A stretch of DNA of 64,000 nt from positions 186,001 through 250,000 of the forward strand of contig JAJAPY010000001.1 in NCBI GenBank assembly GCA_020523885.1, written 5' to 3'. The notes beneath the pieces were generated by a model that was not told the DNA's origin, searched no databases, and saw only the letters and a program-made list of their open reading frames with translations. How positions within the stretch are numbered: position 1 is the first letter of the stretch; the number at the start of each line of letters is the position of its first letter. Positions 25,426 to 34,692 of the stretch are shown piece by piece. The stretch is from Candidatus Liberimonas magnetica (GTDB lineage Bacteria > Elusimicrobiota > Endomicrobiia > Endomicrobiales > JAFGIL01). The position numbers were made by a program, and so were the translations under genes.

Positions 25426-27927
25426 ATGCAAGCAGTGATAATGGCTGGCGGTTTTGGCACGAGGCTCAGGCCTCTAAGTTTTAATATTCCCAAACCCATG
25501 GTTCCCATGGCAAACAGCCCGATGCTTTACCATATAATAAAACTATTAAAGTCACATGGTTTTATGAACAACGTTATGATGCTCTATTATCAGCCAGAAG
25601 TCATAACAGGTTATTTCGGGGACGGTTCAAAGTTCGGGGTTAATATAAAATATTTAAAGCCTGAAATGGACCTCGGTACGGCCGGAAGCGTAAGGTTTGC
25701 AAAAGACAGCCTGAAAGAAGACACGTTCCTTGTTATTTCCGGTGACCTTCTCACTGATTTTGACCTTGGCAAAGCGGTCGAATTCCACAATAAGAAAAAA
25801 GCTCTAGCCACAATGGTACTGACCCGCGTTGCCAACCCGCTCCAGTACGGGGTCGTAATAACAGAAGAGGACGGCAAGATCGAGCGGTTTTTGGAAAAAC
25901 CTTCCTGGGGCGAGGTTTTTTCCGACACCATCAACACAGGTATCTATGTGCTTGACCAGAAAGTATTTGATTTCATTCCAAAAGACCAGCCCTTTGATTT
26001 TTCAAAGGACCTTTTTCCGGCGTTACTAAAAGAAACAAAAAAACTCTACGGCTATATCGCGGAAGGGTACTGGAAAGATGTTGGGACCCTTGAAGAATAC
26101 CGCTTGAGTCATTATGATATTCTTGACGGCAAAATAAAAGTTGCTTTGGGCGGGCATGCCAAAAAAATAGGAGACAAGGAGATAGTGGTCGGAGAAGGGA
26201 CCGCAATCGATGAGGACGTGGATTTTGACGGCCAGGTGATAATAGGCAACAACTGCACTATTGAAAAAGGCGCAAAGATAAACCGTTCTGTTATAGGTTC
26301 CGGTGTTACGATTCATGCAGGTGCCCAGATCATAGGTTCTGTAGTCTGGGATGGTGTCGAGCTTGGAAGGGATTCAAAGCTTAGGGAAGCTGTTATAGGC
26401 AATAAAACAAAAATAGGGGATAAAGCCGCGGTCCAGATAGGAACGGTGATATCGGATGAATGTGTGATAGGCCCCGGGGCGCTTGTAAGGCAGAACATAA
26501 AGATATGGCCGCATAAGACGATAGAGGAAGAGTCCATAGTCTCAACAAGCCTTGTGTGGGGAGAAAAATGGAACAGGACGCTTTTTAGCGCTTACGGCAT
26601 TACCGGCCTCGGGAATATAGAAATTACACCTGAATTTGCCACTAAGGTAGGAGCCGCCTACGGTGCATACCTTGGAAAAGGAGCTTATGTTGTAACTTCC
26701 CGCGATGCGCATCCTGCGTCAAGGATGATAAAAAGAACGATGATATCCGGGCTTTTATCTGCAGGGGTGAGGGTAGGAGACCTGCGTACAACTCCGATAC
26801 CTGTTATCCGGTATGAGATGGGCAAAGAAGGCGAAGCCGGAGGTATACATGTAAGGCAATCCCCGTTTGATCCAAGGCTGATAGATATAAAGTTTTTTGA
26901 TTCCGGCGGCGGGGATATCTCGATAAAGCAGGAAAAAGCGATAGAACAGCTTTTTTTAAGGGAAGATTTTAAAAGGGCGCTCCTTGACGAAGTAGGCGAG
27001 ATCACGGTCTCACCCAGGGCTCTGGAATATTATAAATCAGGGTTTTTGAAAGCCGTCGATAAAGAAATGATACGCTCGGCTGATTTTAAGGTCGTTATAG
27101 ATTACGCCTATTCAAGCGCCTCGATGATATTCCCGACTATATTGGGAGACCTGGGGCTTGAAGTCGTGGCTTTGAACGCACATCTTAACCCCCGTAAAAT
27201 TACAAAAAGCGTGGAAGACTTTAAGCATTCGCTTGAACAGCTTTCAACTATCACGACTACTTTAAAGGCGGATATCGGGTTTTTGATAGATACCGGAGCA
27301 GAAAAAGTATTTATCGTTGATGAAAAAGGCAAGGTGCTTCCTGACGATTTGTCTCTGGTGGCGGTCAGTGAACTTGTGATGCGGACTTACAAAAGAGGCA
27401 ACCTGGCTGTGCCGGTGCATGTGTCAGGTGTTGTAGATCAGCTGGCATACCATCATAAGGTCAAGGTCCTGCGCACAGGCACGAGCCCCAGGCAGATAGT
27501 AGAGGGAGCAAAGGAAAAAAGCCTGGTTTTGGTGGGAGATTGTTCTGGAGGGTTCATTTTCCCTGAGTTTGAACCTGCGTTTGACGCCATGTATACGATA
27601 GGCAAAATATTGGAAATGCTTGCAAAAGCAAAAACTTCTATAAGTAAACTGGTAAATGAAATACCGCCTTTTAAAGTGCATCATAAAAAACTTTCCTGCC
27701 CCTGGGACAAAAAGGGCCAGACCATGCGTTATGCCATCGAAGAGACCAAAGGCAAAAAATCTGAGCTGATTGACGGTGTAAAGCTATTTTCTAACGGCGG
27801 CTGGGTCTTGCTCCTGCCTGATGCGGACGAAGCCTATTTTCATGTTTGGGCCGAATCAGGGGATGACGAGAAAGCAAAAGAGCTCCTGAGGGAATACTCT
27901 GAAAAAGTAAAGAAATGGCAAAAATAG
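25426..27927 (+). CDS. Mannose-1-phosphate guanylyltransferase-like/phosphomannomutase-like fusion
   Basis: 833 residues. Residues 1-235 are a sugar-nucleotidyltransferase (AGGFGTRLRPLSFNIPKP signature). Residues about 250-365 are left-handed beta-helix hexapeptide repeats. Residues about 380-830 have the phosphohexomutase fold. That half looks catalytically altered: the phosphoserine loop TASHNP is replaced by HVRQSPFDP (S479), and the metal loop DGDxDR by DTGAEK at 622-627. The family makes GDP-mannose or a related NDP-sugar; which NTP and sugar cannot be read here. The next gene encodes an intact mutase, which may supply the sugar-1-phosphate. Confidence 0.9.
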   Translation: MQAVIMAGGFGTRLRPLSFNIPKPMVPMANSPMLYHIIKLLKSHGFMNNVMMLYYQPEVITGYFGDGSKFGVNIKYLKPEMDLGTAGSVRFAKDSLKEDTFLVISGDLLTDFDLGKAVEFHNKKKALATMVLTRVANPLQYGVVITEEDGKIERFLEKPSWGEVFSDTINTGIYVLDQKVFDFIPKDQPFDFSKDLFPALLKETKKLYGYIAEGYWKDVGTLEEYRLSHYDILDGKIKVALGGHAKKIGDKEIVVGEGTAIDEDVDFDGQVIIGNNCTIEKGAKINRSVIGSGVTIHAGAQIIGSVVWDGVELGRDSKLREAVIGNKTKIGDKAAVQIGTVISDECVIGPGALVRQNIKIWPHKTIEEESIVSTSLVWGEKWNRTLFSAYGITGLGNIEITPEFATKVGAAYGAYLGKGAYVVTSRDAHPASRMIKRTMISGLLSAGVRVGDLRTTPIPVIRYEMGKEGEAGGIHVRQSPFDPRLIDIKFFDSGGGDISIKQEKAIEQLFLREDFKRALLDEVGEITVSPRALEYYKSGFLKAVDKEMIRSADFKVVIDYAYSSASMIFPTILGDLGLEVVALNAHLNPRKITKSVEDFKHSLEQLSTITTTLKADIGFLIDTGAEKVFIVDEKGKVLPDDLSLVAVSELVMRTYKRGNLAVPVHVSGVVDQLAYHHKVKVLRTGTSPRQIVEGAKEKSLVLVGDCSGGFIFPEFEPAFDAMYTIGKILEMLAKAKTSISKLVNEIPPFKVHHKKLSCPWDKKGQTMRYAIEETKGKKSELIDGVKLFSNGGWVLLLPDADEAYFHVWAESGDDEKAKELLREYSEKVKKWQK

Positions 27928-28013
27928 ACAGCAGACCACAGACGACAGACCACAGACTAAAACCGAATCTTTTAAGGTTTTTCTGTAGTCTGCAGTCTGG
28001 TCTGAAGTCTAAT
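27926..28013. repeat. Intergenic inverted word array, CAGACCA type
   Basis: The left arm (27926-27959) repeats CAGAC words (ACAGACCACAGACTA). The right arm (27983-28011) repeats the complement (TAGTCTGCAGTCTGGTCTG). The arms pair imperfectly around an AT-rich centre. The element begins within the stop codon of the upstream gene. Confidence 0.8.
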
Positions 28014-28025
28014 TAAAGAGGCAGT

Positions 28026-29492
28026 ATGATTAAATTTGGTACAAGCGGCTGGAGGGGGATAATTGCCGACGATTTTACGTTTGCTAACGTGCGCCTCGTT
28101 ACCCAATCGATCTGTGAGTACATAAAATCCAATAAAAGCAAAGATAATATCAGGCCTGCGGTCATAATAGGCTATGACACCAGGTTTTTATCCGAAAACT
28201 TCGCGAAAGCTTCAGCGCAGGTGTTAGCCGGAAACGGCCTAAAGGCGCTTCTTTGTAAACGGGACACACCTACTCCGGTGCTGGCTTTTGAAATAATACG
28301 GCAAGGGCTTTCCGGCGGGATAAACTTTACCGCAAGCCATAACCCGTACCAGTATAACGGTTTAAAGTTCTCTCCTTCCTGGGGAGGGCCTGCGCTGCCT
28401 CATACAACAAAAGCCATAGAAGAAAAATGCAACACTTTGACAATTGACGATATCAAAGAAACCGATCCGGTCCTTGCAAAAAAGCAGGGCTTATATAAAG
28501 AGATTGACCCAAAGGCGCTGTATTTAAAGCGGTTAAAAGAATTGGTGGATTTTAAGGCGATAAAGCGCGCAAACCTTAAGGTCTTGACGGATGTCCTTTA
28601 CGGTACGGGTATTGGTTATCTCGATGAGGCTCTTGACGAGGCCGGCGTAAAGCAAAAAGTTTTTCATAACAAGAGGGACGTCCTCTTTGGAGGGGGTGCT
28701 CCTGAACCGAACGTTAAGAACCTTGAATATCTCTTTGATGTTATGAAAAAGGAATCGTGCCATCTGGGGCTTGCCACTGACGGCGATGGAGACCGTTTCG
28801 GTATACTTGATTCAAACGGAAGCTTCATTAACCCGAATCAGGCCATCTCTCTTCTTTTGTACCATCTGGTACGGAGCAGGAAATGGAAGGGTGTTGTTGC
28901 AAGAAGCGTTATGACAACCCACTTGATAGATAAGATCGCAGGTTATTTCGGTTTGGAAGTCAAAGAGACCCCAGTAGGTTTTAAATATATAGGCGAGGTG
29001 ATGGTAAATAACCCTGAAGATTTTATAATCGGCGGAGAAGAGTCCGGCGGGCTTACTATAAGGTCGCATATCCCTGAAAAAGACGGTATACTTGCATGCC
29101 TGCTAGCCAGTGAAATGGTAAGCATGAGTAAAAAGCCTTTAAAGAAGACTATGGATGAGATATTTAAACTTGTAGGAAGCACTTATTCTGACAGGGTCAA
29201 TTTCCATTTATCTTTTGAAGAGATAGAAAATTTTAAAATGCGTTTGACTAAAAAATTACCGGATAAAATATCAGGGATAAAGGTTAAATGCGTCGTCACT
29301 CTGGACGGTTATAAATTTATACTTGAAGACGGTTCCTGGCTGGGAATGCGTTTTTCAGGGACCGAACCGGTAGTCAGGCTTTATATAGAAGCAGATTCGA
29401 TTGCTAAACTAAAAAAATTGACAGCCGGCGGGAAGAAATTTATCAGGCCGGAAATTGGAAATGCAAATTGCAAAATTAGCATTTCAAAATGA
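28026..29492 (+). CDS. Phosphoglucomutase/phosphomannomutase (alpha-D-phosphohexomutase)
   Basis: 488 residues with all four family signatures: phosphoserine loop TASHNP with S104, metal loop DGDGDR at 252-257, sugar loop GGEESGG, and phosphate loop FSGTEPVVRLY near the C-terminus. It interconverts hexose 6-phosphate and 1-phosphate in the cytosol. It lies about 100 bp after the fusion gene whose mutase half has lost these motifs. The last 12 or so residues (NANCKISISK) are encoded by an intergenic word-array element that overran the original end of the gene. Confidence 0.95.
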   Translation: MIKFGTSGWRGIIADDFTFANVRLVTQSICEYIKSNKSKDNIRPAVIIGYDTRFLSENFAKASAQVLAGNGLKALLCKRDTPTPVLAFEIIRQGLSGGINFTASHNPYQYNGLKFSPSWGGPALPHTTKAIEEKCNTLTIDDIKETDPVLAKKQGLYKEIDPKALYLKRLKELVDFKAIKRANLKVLTDVLYGTGIGYLDEALDEAGVKQKVFHNKRDVLFGGGAPEPNVKNLEYLFDVMKKESCHLGLATDGDGDRFGILDSNGSFINPNQAISLLLYHLVRSRKWKGVVARSVMTTHLIDKIAGYFGLEVKETPVGFKYIGEVMVNNPEDFIIGGEESGGLTIRSHIPEKDGILACLLASEMVSMSKKPLKKTMDEIFKLVGSTYSDRVNFHLSFEEIENFKMRLTKKLPDKISGIKVKCVVTLDGYKFILEDGSWLGMRFSGTEPVVRLYIEADSIAKLKKLTAGGKKFIRPEIGNANCKISISK

Positions 29493-29543
29493 TTTTCATT
29501 TTTGCATTGGTAAATGCTAAATGAAAAATGATAAATTTGCAAT
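29452..29543. repeat. Intergenic inverted word array, AAATGCAAATT type, overrunning a gene end
   Basis: The left arm reads AAATGCAAATTGCAAAATTA and AGCATTTCAAAATGA. The right arm reads TTTTCATTTTTGCATTGG, AAATGCTAAATGAAAAATGA and AAATTTGCAATC. Words are imperfectly complementary. The element codes for the last residues of the mutase and contains a spurious in-frame ATG (29528) for the next gene. Confidence 0.75.
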
Positions 29544-29557
29544 CAAAGGGGTGTTGT

Positions 29558-31102
29558 TTGAGCTTAACTATTGAAAAATTCAAATACCTTTTGGAGGCGA
29601 ACCAGAAACTTTCTTCGACGCTTGATCTGCCTGGTTTATTAAGGCATATAATGAAACTGGCTACGGATATGGTTGAAGCAGAGACTTCCTCGATACTCCT
29701 TTACGACAGGAAGAACGATGAACTGGTGTTCGACCTGGCTTTAACCGAGAAAGAATCCAGATTAAAAGAGGTCCGCTTAAAAATAGGAGAGGGGATAGCT
29801 GGCTGGGTAGCAAAAGAAAAAAAATCAAAGATAGCCAACAACCTGCCGGGTGAATCCCATTGGACAGCTAAAACAGATGATAAAATAGATTTTAAGACAA
29901 GGTCCATCCTGGCGGTCCCGTTACTATATAAAGAAGTCCTTCTTGGAGTAGTAGAAGCTATAAATAAAAAGAACGGAGAGTTTATTCCGGAAGACGCAGC
30001 GGTCCTTGAAGCTTTTGCTGCCCAGGCAGCTGTTTCAATAGAAAATGCAAAATTGTTCGCTAATTTGACCGAAGAAAAAGAAAAGATAGAGGCGATGTTC
30101 TCGCAGATGTCGGATGGTGCGATTTTTTTTGCTGTAAACGGCCAGAAATTGTTAGTGAACCAGAAGGCGGATAACCTTATAGGCCTGGAAAATACAGGAA
30201 AGCGTTATATTCTTGATATTTTTGCAGATTTTACCGTAACGCCCTCGATCAGCGAAATATTAAAATCGGATCAAAAATCAACTTCGGCTGAATTTTTACG
30301 TTCGATAGGGAAGCCTCTTTATTTGTCCGGCACTTTCAATAAAATAATGGATCATAACGGAAATATGAACGGTATTCTGCTTGTTTTTAATGATGTAACG
30401 GTCGAAAGAAAAGAGACGATGTTGAAAAGGGATTTCATATCTCTGGTAAGCCATAAGTTAAGGACCCCGCTTGTCGCAATCATAGGCTATTGCCCGCTGC
30501 TCTTACAGGATAAAAATCTGAATGATTTCCACAAAAAGGCGGTATCAAGCATACAGAGGCAGGGGAATCATCTTGCAAGACTTGTTGATAAACTCATTAA
30601 CTTCACCTTGATTGAAAACGATAGCTTAAATCTTTTAAAAATGGTTTACAGCTTCAAATTGGTGGCAGAAAAAGCGGTTTCCAATCTTAAAGAATATATC
30701 GAACAAGAGTCGGCTGACGTTACGATAAATGAGGATGTCGGCCTGATGCCGGACTTAAAAATGGATGCAGATAAAATTGAGGCAGTAATAAGGAATTTGA
30801 CAGAGAATGCCATAAAATTCAATGGCAAGGCCGATAAAAAAGTTGAAGTTAAGGCTTATGAAAACGCCGGTTTTTTCGGCCTTGCAATAAAGGATAACGG
30901 CCCTGGAATACCTTCTGAAGAAAGGACGAAGATATTTGATAAATTTTACCAGATAGAAGAAAATTTTACCGGGCAGGTGGAGGGTGCGGGTCTCGGGCTT
31001 AATTTTGTGAAAAAGATTATAGAAGCTCATGGTGGAAAAGTAGGAGTTGACAGCCAGATAGGGAACGGCTCAACGTTTTACTTTTTATTGCCGAAAGAAT
31101 GA
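29558..31102 (+). CDS. Soluble sensor histidine kinase (GAF-PAS-HisKA-HATPase)
   Basis: 515 residues from a TTG at 29558 placed five bases after AAAGGGGTG. The in-frame ATG at 29528 is inside a repeat element without a ribosome site. Residues about 10-170 form a GAF domain, about 190-290 a PAS domain, then a dimerisation/phosphoacceptor domain with H299 in SHKLRTP, and an ATPase domain with N box NLTENAIKF, DNGPGIP and GAGLGLNFVKKIIEAHGG. There is no membrane segment, so it senses a cytosolic signal. No response regulator is adjacent; the closest in this window is at 50919. Confidence 0.92.
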   Translation: MSLTIEKFKYLLEANQKLSSTLDLPGLLRHIMKLATDMVEAETSSILLYDRKNDELVFDLALTEKESRLKEVRLKIGEGIAGWVAKEKKSKIANNLPGESHWTAKTDDKIDFKTRSILAVPLLYKEVLLGVVEAINKKNGEFIPEDAAVLEAFAAQAAVSIENAKLFANLTEEKEKIEAMFSQMSDGAIFFAVNGQKLLVNQKADNLIGLENTGKRYILDIFADFTVTPSISEILKSDQKSTSAEFLRSIGKPLYLSGTFNKIMDHNGNMNGILLVFNDVTVERKETMLKRDFISLVSHKLRTPLVAIIGYCPLLLQDKNLNDFHKKAVSSIQRQGNHLARLVDKLINFTLIENDSLNLLKMVYSFKLVAEKAVSNLKEYIEQESADVTINEDVGLMPDLKMDADKIEAVIRNLTENAIKFNGKADKKVEVKAYENAGFFGLAIKDNGPGIPSEERTKIFDKFYQIEENFTGQVEGAGLGLNFVKKIIEAHGGKVGVDSQIGNGSTFYFLLPKE

Positions 31103-31106
31103 AAAA

Positions 31107-31190
31107 ACCAGCGATAAGCTATAAGCTGTAAGAATTAAGTAAAAATCAAGTTTTTTCTTACAACTTACCGCTTACAACTTAGAGCTGAAG
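31107..31190. repeat. Intergenic inverted word array, TAAG type
   Basis: An ACCAG head is followed by GCGATAAGCTATAAGCTGTAAG and then, around a short AT centre, by the complement-like CTTACAACTTACCGCTTACAACTT written as separate words. The element starts about 4 nt after the kinase stop codon. Confidence 0.8.
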
Positions 31191-31205
31191 TTATGGGAGG
31201 TTAGC

Positions 31206-31811
31206 ATGTACAGGTTTTTTGCAGTGTTGGTGTTTGGTGCGGTATTAGTGGGAATGTCTGGATGCTCAAGCATGCCAAAGGTTTCAAGGACGGATGCTTC
31301 GGAACAGATTGATGTCAGCGGCGAGTGGAATGATACCGATTCCCAGCTGGTTTCGGCTGAAATGATAGGTGATGTGCTGGCGAGGCCCTGGATAGGAGAG
31401 TTTAGTGCTAAGAAAAACGAGAAGCCGCGCGTAATAGTCGGCGCAGTCTTAAATAAAAGCCATGAACACATAAATACTGAAACGTTCGTTGCTGACCTTG
31501 AAAGGGAAGTGACTAACTCGGGAAAAGTTAAATTCGTAGCATCGAAGGAACAGCGGAATGAAATAAGGGATGAAAGGATGGACCAGGCGCAGAATGCAAG
31601 CATGAAGACCGCCAAAAACATGGGGCAGGAATACGGCGCAGATTTTATGCTGAAAGGGCAGATAAATACCATAATGGACGAAGCCGGAAAGGTCTCTCTT
31701 AAATACTATCAGGTTGAATTGGAATTGATAGATATGGAAACAAATGAGAAAGTCTGGATAGGGCAAAAGAAGATAAAAAAGGTTGTGAAAAGAGCTAAAT
31801 CGAAGTTCTAA
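31206..31811 (+). CDS. lpoB: LpoB-type penicillin-binding protein activator lipoprotein
   Basis: 201 residues. The signal ends in the lipobox GMSGC, so it is a lipoprotein. The mature part matches the LpoB/YcfM family plan: DVLARPWIGEF, then KPRVIVGAVLNKSHEHINTE, DFMLKGQI and VELELIDMETNEKVW. LpoB reaches through the peptidoglycan from the outer membrane and stimulates class A PBPs (PBP1B in E. coli). The PBP1A at 17243 is a candidate partner. It is first in a cluster with COG3014 and LPP20 genes. GGGAGG precedes the ATG. Confidence 0.9.
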   Translation: MYRFFAVLVFGAVLVGMSGCSSMPKVSRTDASEQIDVSGEWNDTDSQLVSAEMIGDVLARPWIGEFSAKKNEKPRVIVGAVLNKSHEHINTETFVADLEREVTNSGKVKFVASKEQRNEIRDERMDQAQNASMKTAKNMGQEYGADFMLKGQINTIMDEAGKVSLKYYQVELELIDMETNEKVWIGQKKIKKVVKRAKSKF

Positions 31812-31815
31812 GAAT

Positions 31816-31975
31816 AGAAACAAATTCCAAATTATAAGAGACAATAACCAAATAATAACCCATAACCAAGAAACAATAACCAACCATGAATTCAAATATT
31901 GAAATTTGATATTGGTTATTGAGATTTGTTTAGTACTTGTTTCTTGGTCCTTGGGATTTATTTGATATTTTGTCA
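31816..31975. repeat. Long intergenic inverted word array, AACCAATA type
   Basis: The left arm (to about 31910) repeats AATAACCAA-like words and AAACAAATTCCAAATT. The right arm (from about 31911) carries the complements TTGGTTATTGAGATTTG, TTGTTTCTTGGTCC and GGGATTTATTTGATATT. It creates a false N-terminal extension (from 31937) of the next reading frame. Confidence 0.75.
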
Positions 31976-31990
31976 TCGGAGTTTTTAACT

Positions 31991-33412
31991 ATGAAACAAA
32001 TATGTTTTCGCAGATTATTCTATTTTATCCTGGTTCCTGTTTTGCTTGCCGGTTGTGCTACGACTACGAATTATTATGACAATTTAAACAAACTCCTTAC
32101 CCAAGGGAAGTTTTCTGACGCCGTGGCTCTGAACGAAGGTTCAAAGGATGATATATACGGCAAAAAGAATGCGCTCCTGTACTATCTAGACCGCGGTATG
32201 CTTCTGCATTACAACGGGAACTACACGGAAAGCAGTCTGTCTTTTGAAAAAGCCAAGAAATACAGCGAAGAATATTTTACTAAAAGCATAACCACTGAAG
32301 CTTCGACCTTGCTTATAAGCGATAATATGAGGCCGTACTACGGCGAAGATTTCGAGCAGGCCCTGGTCCGTGTTTTTTGTGCCATAAATTATATTTTCTT
32401 AAACCAGGAGGATGACGCTTTGGTCGAAGCAAGGCAGGTTGACCAGTTCTTAAAAACATTAAAAGTAAATTACGGATTCAAGGACGTTTATACCGAAGAT
32501 GCTTTTGTGAGGTATCTTATGGGTATGCTCTATGAAAACAAAGGGGAAATAAACGATGCTTTCATTTCATACAGGCAAGCGCTCGATGCATATAAATACT
32601 ATGTAAAAAACTACGGGGTATCTACGCCGAAAGAACTTGTATATGATGCCCTGAAGACGGCAAAGAAGCTCGGTTTTAGCGATGAAATAAGAGAAATCGA
32701 ACAGGAATATCAATTAAAGCAGAAGGACACTGCTAGTGCCGGAGGCGAACTGGTGGTGATCCATTATAACGGTTTGTGCCCGGTCAAAATAGACCACTTT
32801 TTTGAAATAAGTTTTGGAAAAGGCTGGGTTTATGTTGAAAATATGGACGTAAAAGGCGAAGAAGAACAGCAGGTTGAACAGGCACGGGCTATCGTCAATT
32901 CGATAGCGTCGGACGAACAGATACGGCTTGCTTTCCCGAAATATGTGCGTGAGAACTATGCTGTACAGAATTTAGGAGTAAAGGTAACGGCTTTAAACGG
33001 CCTTTCAAGCACAGGTGTCATGGCCGAAGATATAGGCGCAATAGCGATCAAAGGGTTGGAAGACAGAATCAACAGGATAAGAGCAAAAACTATCGCCCGC
33101 GGGGTCATAAAGTTCGTTCTTGCACAAAAGGTCACGAGTAAAGTAAAAGAATCAAGCGGTGAAGTCTCGGCCTGGTTTGCCAAAACACTGCTCAAAACCG
33201 TTTCAGCCGCAACAGAAGCTTCTGACAAACGCTCCTGGCGGTCCTTGCCTGACAAGATAAACCTGGCAAGGATATCTTTACCCGAAGGCACGCATTCGGT
33301 AGAAGTAAAATTCTATGATAAGTCGAACAATGAAGTAAAAAACCAGGTCTTGAACAACATAAAAATTGTAAAAGGAAAAAAAACATTTGTTGCTTTAAGA
33401 ACTGCAAACTAA
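31991..33412 (+). CDS. COG3014-family TPR lipoprotein
   Basis: 473 residues from the ATG at 31991, preceded by CGGAG; an upstream in-frame start falls inside a repeat element. The signal ends in VLLAGCATT, a good lipobox. Residues about 25-240 are TPR-like with the family hallmarks LLYYLDRGMLLHYNGNY, MRPYYGEDFEQALV and DAFVRYLMGMLYEN. The second half is a predicted beta-rich region of unknown role. This family commonly sits next to LpoB and LPP20 genes, as here, which links it to cell-envelope function, but its activity is not known. Confidence 0.88.
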   Translation: MKQICFRRLFYFILVPVLLAGCATTTNYYDNLNKLLTQGKFSDAVALNEGSKDDIYGKKNALLYYLDRGMLLHYNGNYTESSLSFEKAKKYSEEYFTKSITTEASTLLISDNMRPYYGEDFEQALVRVFCAINYIFLNQEDDALVEARQVDQFLKTLKVNYGFKDVYTEDAFVRYLMGMLYENKGEINDAFISYRQALDAYKYYVKNYGVSTPKELVYDALKTAKKLGFSDEIREIEQEYQLKQKDTASAGGELVVIHYNGLCPVKIDHFFEISFGKGWVYVENMDVKGEEEQQVEQARAIVNSIASDEQIRLAFPKYVRENYAVQNLGVKVTALNGLSSTGVMAEDIGAIAIKGLEDRINRIRAKTIARGVIKFVLAQKVTSKVKESSGEVSAWFAKTLLKTVSAATEASDKRSWRSLPDKINLARISLPEGTHSVEVKFYDKSNNEVKNQVLNNIKIVKGKKTFVALRTAN

Positions 33413-33417
33413 TAACA

Positions 33418-33501
33418 TAAGCGTTTAGCGTATAGCGTAGAGCGGATAGAACTTCAAAGTCTTTTTTCTATACGCTAAACGCTATACGCTCTACGCTAGA
33501 A
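33418..33501. repeat. Intergenic inverted word array, GCGTATA type
   Basis: The left arm (33421-33451) is GCGTTTAGCG-TATAGCGTAG-AGCGGATAGAA. The right arm (33464-33500) is TTCTATACGC-TAAACGCTAT-ACGCTCTACGCTAG. The arms are nearly complementary and would form a long hairpin with an AT-rich loop. It fills nearly the whole gap between the two genes. Confidence 0.85.
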
Positions 33502-33510
33502 AAGGCCAAT

Positions 33511-34563
33511 ATGTTAGACAAGCTAAAAAAACTAATTCTTCTGGTCGGATTTTTGATAATAGCTGCAACATCTATATATGCCGCTAAGCGACCTGACTGG
33601 ATTTTAGGCAAGAGCAAGGATTACCCTGAAAGCAAATTCTTAACAGGTGTGGGTGTAGGCTCTAATTTAGACTTGGCTCGCTCAAGCGCCAGGGCTGAGA
33701 TCGCAAAGATATTCCATGTAGCGATATCTCAGGTTTCAAGCCAGGTGCAGAAAGAAGAAACAAAAATAAAAGGCAATAACCCTGATTCTGTTTCTTCTCA
33801 GAAGACTGAGATCCAGACAAATTCGTCTACAAATGATGTGCTTGAAGGCGTCTCTATAGCAGATACCTGGTTCGATAAAAAGAATAAGCAATACTATGCT
33901 TTAGCTGTTTTAGAAAAGATGAAATTGTCGGCTATTTTATCAAGTCAAATAGCAGAACTTGAGCAAACGATACAGGCTAAGCTCCAGCTGGTAAATAGAG
34001 ATGAATCTCCTGTTGATAAAATACGGGCTTTATCTATGGCAATAAAGGCTAATACAAAGATAAACGAACTAACCGGCAAAAAAAGAATAGCGGATGCCGC
34101 ATCTGCAATGCCGGACATCAGCGATACTTCTGTTGCACAGCTTGAGAAAATGAGGCAGGAAGAAGCGCAAAAAGTGATTTTCGTGGTTTTAGATGAAAGC
34201 ATTAAAGAGTATAAGTTAAGGGCTGTGGCCAACAAAACTATTACTGGTCTTGGTTTTAAGGTAAGCACTGCCTTGCCCAAAACCGGTGAAAATTTTAAAA
34301 ATATGATTATCATAAGGTGTAAATTGGATTTAAAACCTCAATCTAGAAACCTCAAAGGCTGGAAATTTTACAGCTGGGAATCGACATTTGATATGTTCGA
34401 CGGTTCTTTAAATGGCAAATTACTTTCGTCCGTTTCGCCAAAAGGCGATGCTTCAGGCCTAAACGATGAGACCGCACAAGAAAAAGCCCTTAATAACGCC
34501 AGGACCGAATCAGAGGTTTCTATTAAAGACATGATAAGCAGGTATTTTTTTGAAGAACAATAA
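33511..34563 (+). CDS. LPP20-domain envelope protein
   Basis: 350 residues. A cleavable signal (hydrophobic LILLVGFLIIAATSIYA) without a lipobox cysteine. Residues about 27-150 are an LPP20 domain (RPDWILGKSKDYPESKFLTGVGVG, then the AEIAKIF and WFDKKNKQYYALAVLEK elements). A coiled-coil-like middle and a C-terminal domain with a WKFYSWESTFDMFDG segment follow. LPP20 proteins are envelope proteins named after a Helicobacter lipoprotein; function unknown. The ribosome site is weak (AAAGG). Confidence 0.85.
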   Translation: MLDKLKKLILLVGFLIIAATSIYAAKRPDWILGKSKDYPESKFLTGVGVGSNLDLARSSARAEIAKIFHVAISQVSSQVQKEETKIKGNNPDSVSSQKTEIQTNSSTNDVLEGVSIADTWFDKKNKQYYALAVLEKMKLSAILSSQIAELEQTIQAKLQLVNRDESPVDKIRALSMAIKANTKINELTGKKRIADAASAMPDISDTSVAQLEKMRQEEAQKVIFVVLDESIKEYKLRAVANKTITGLGFKVSTALPKTGENFKNMIIIRCKLDLKPQSRNLKGWKFYSWESTFDMFDGSLNGKLLSSVSPKGDASGLNDETAQEKALNNARTESEVSIKDMISRYFFEEQ

Positions 34564-34635
34564 AACCAGTAATAAGGGCTAAGGTGTAAGGGATAAGTAA
34601 GAAGCAAGATTTTTCTTACCCCTTACCCCTGAAGT
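34564..34635. repeat. Intergenic inverted word array, TAAG type
   Basis: An ACCAG head precedes AATAAGGGCTAAGGTGTAAG and GGATAAGTAAGAAG; the short opposite arm is CTTACCCCTTACCCCT. It starts within 1-3 nt of the LPP20 gene's stop codon. Confidence 0.8.
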
Positions 34636-34692
34636 AAATAAGGAAGTTTACAAATTAGAAGGGTTCAGAGAATCCCGCCGAGAGGAGGGTAA

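Noticed and set aside
25426-27927. Active bifunctional guanylyltransferase/phosphomannomutase
   Set aside because: The phosphoserine and metal loops of the mutase half are not conserved, so I did not assign mutase activity.
31449-31976. Minus-strand frame opposite lpoB
   Set aside because: It runs through an intergenic word array and opposes a clear lipoprotein gene.
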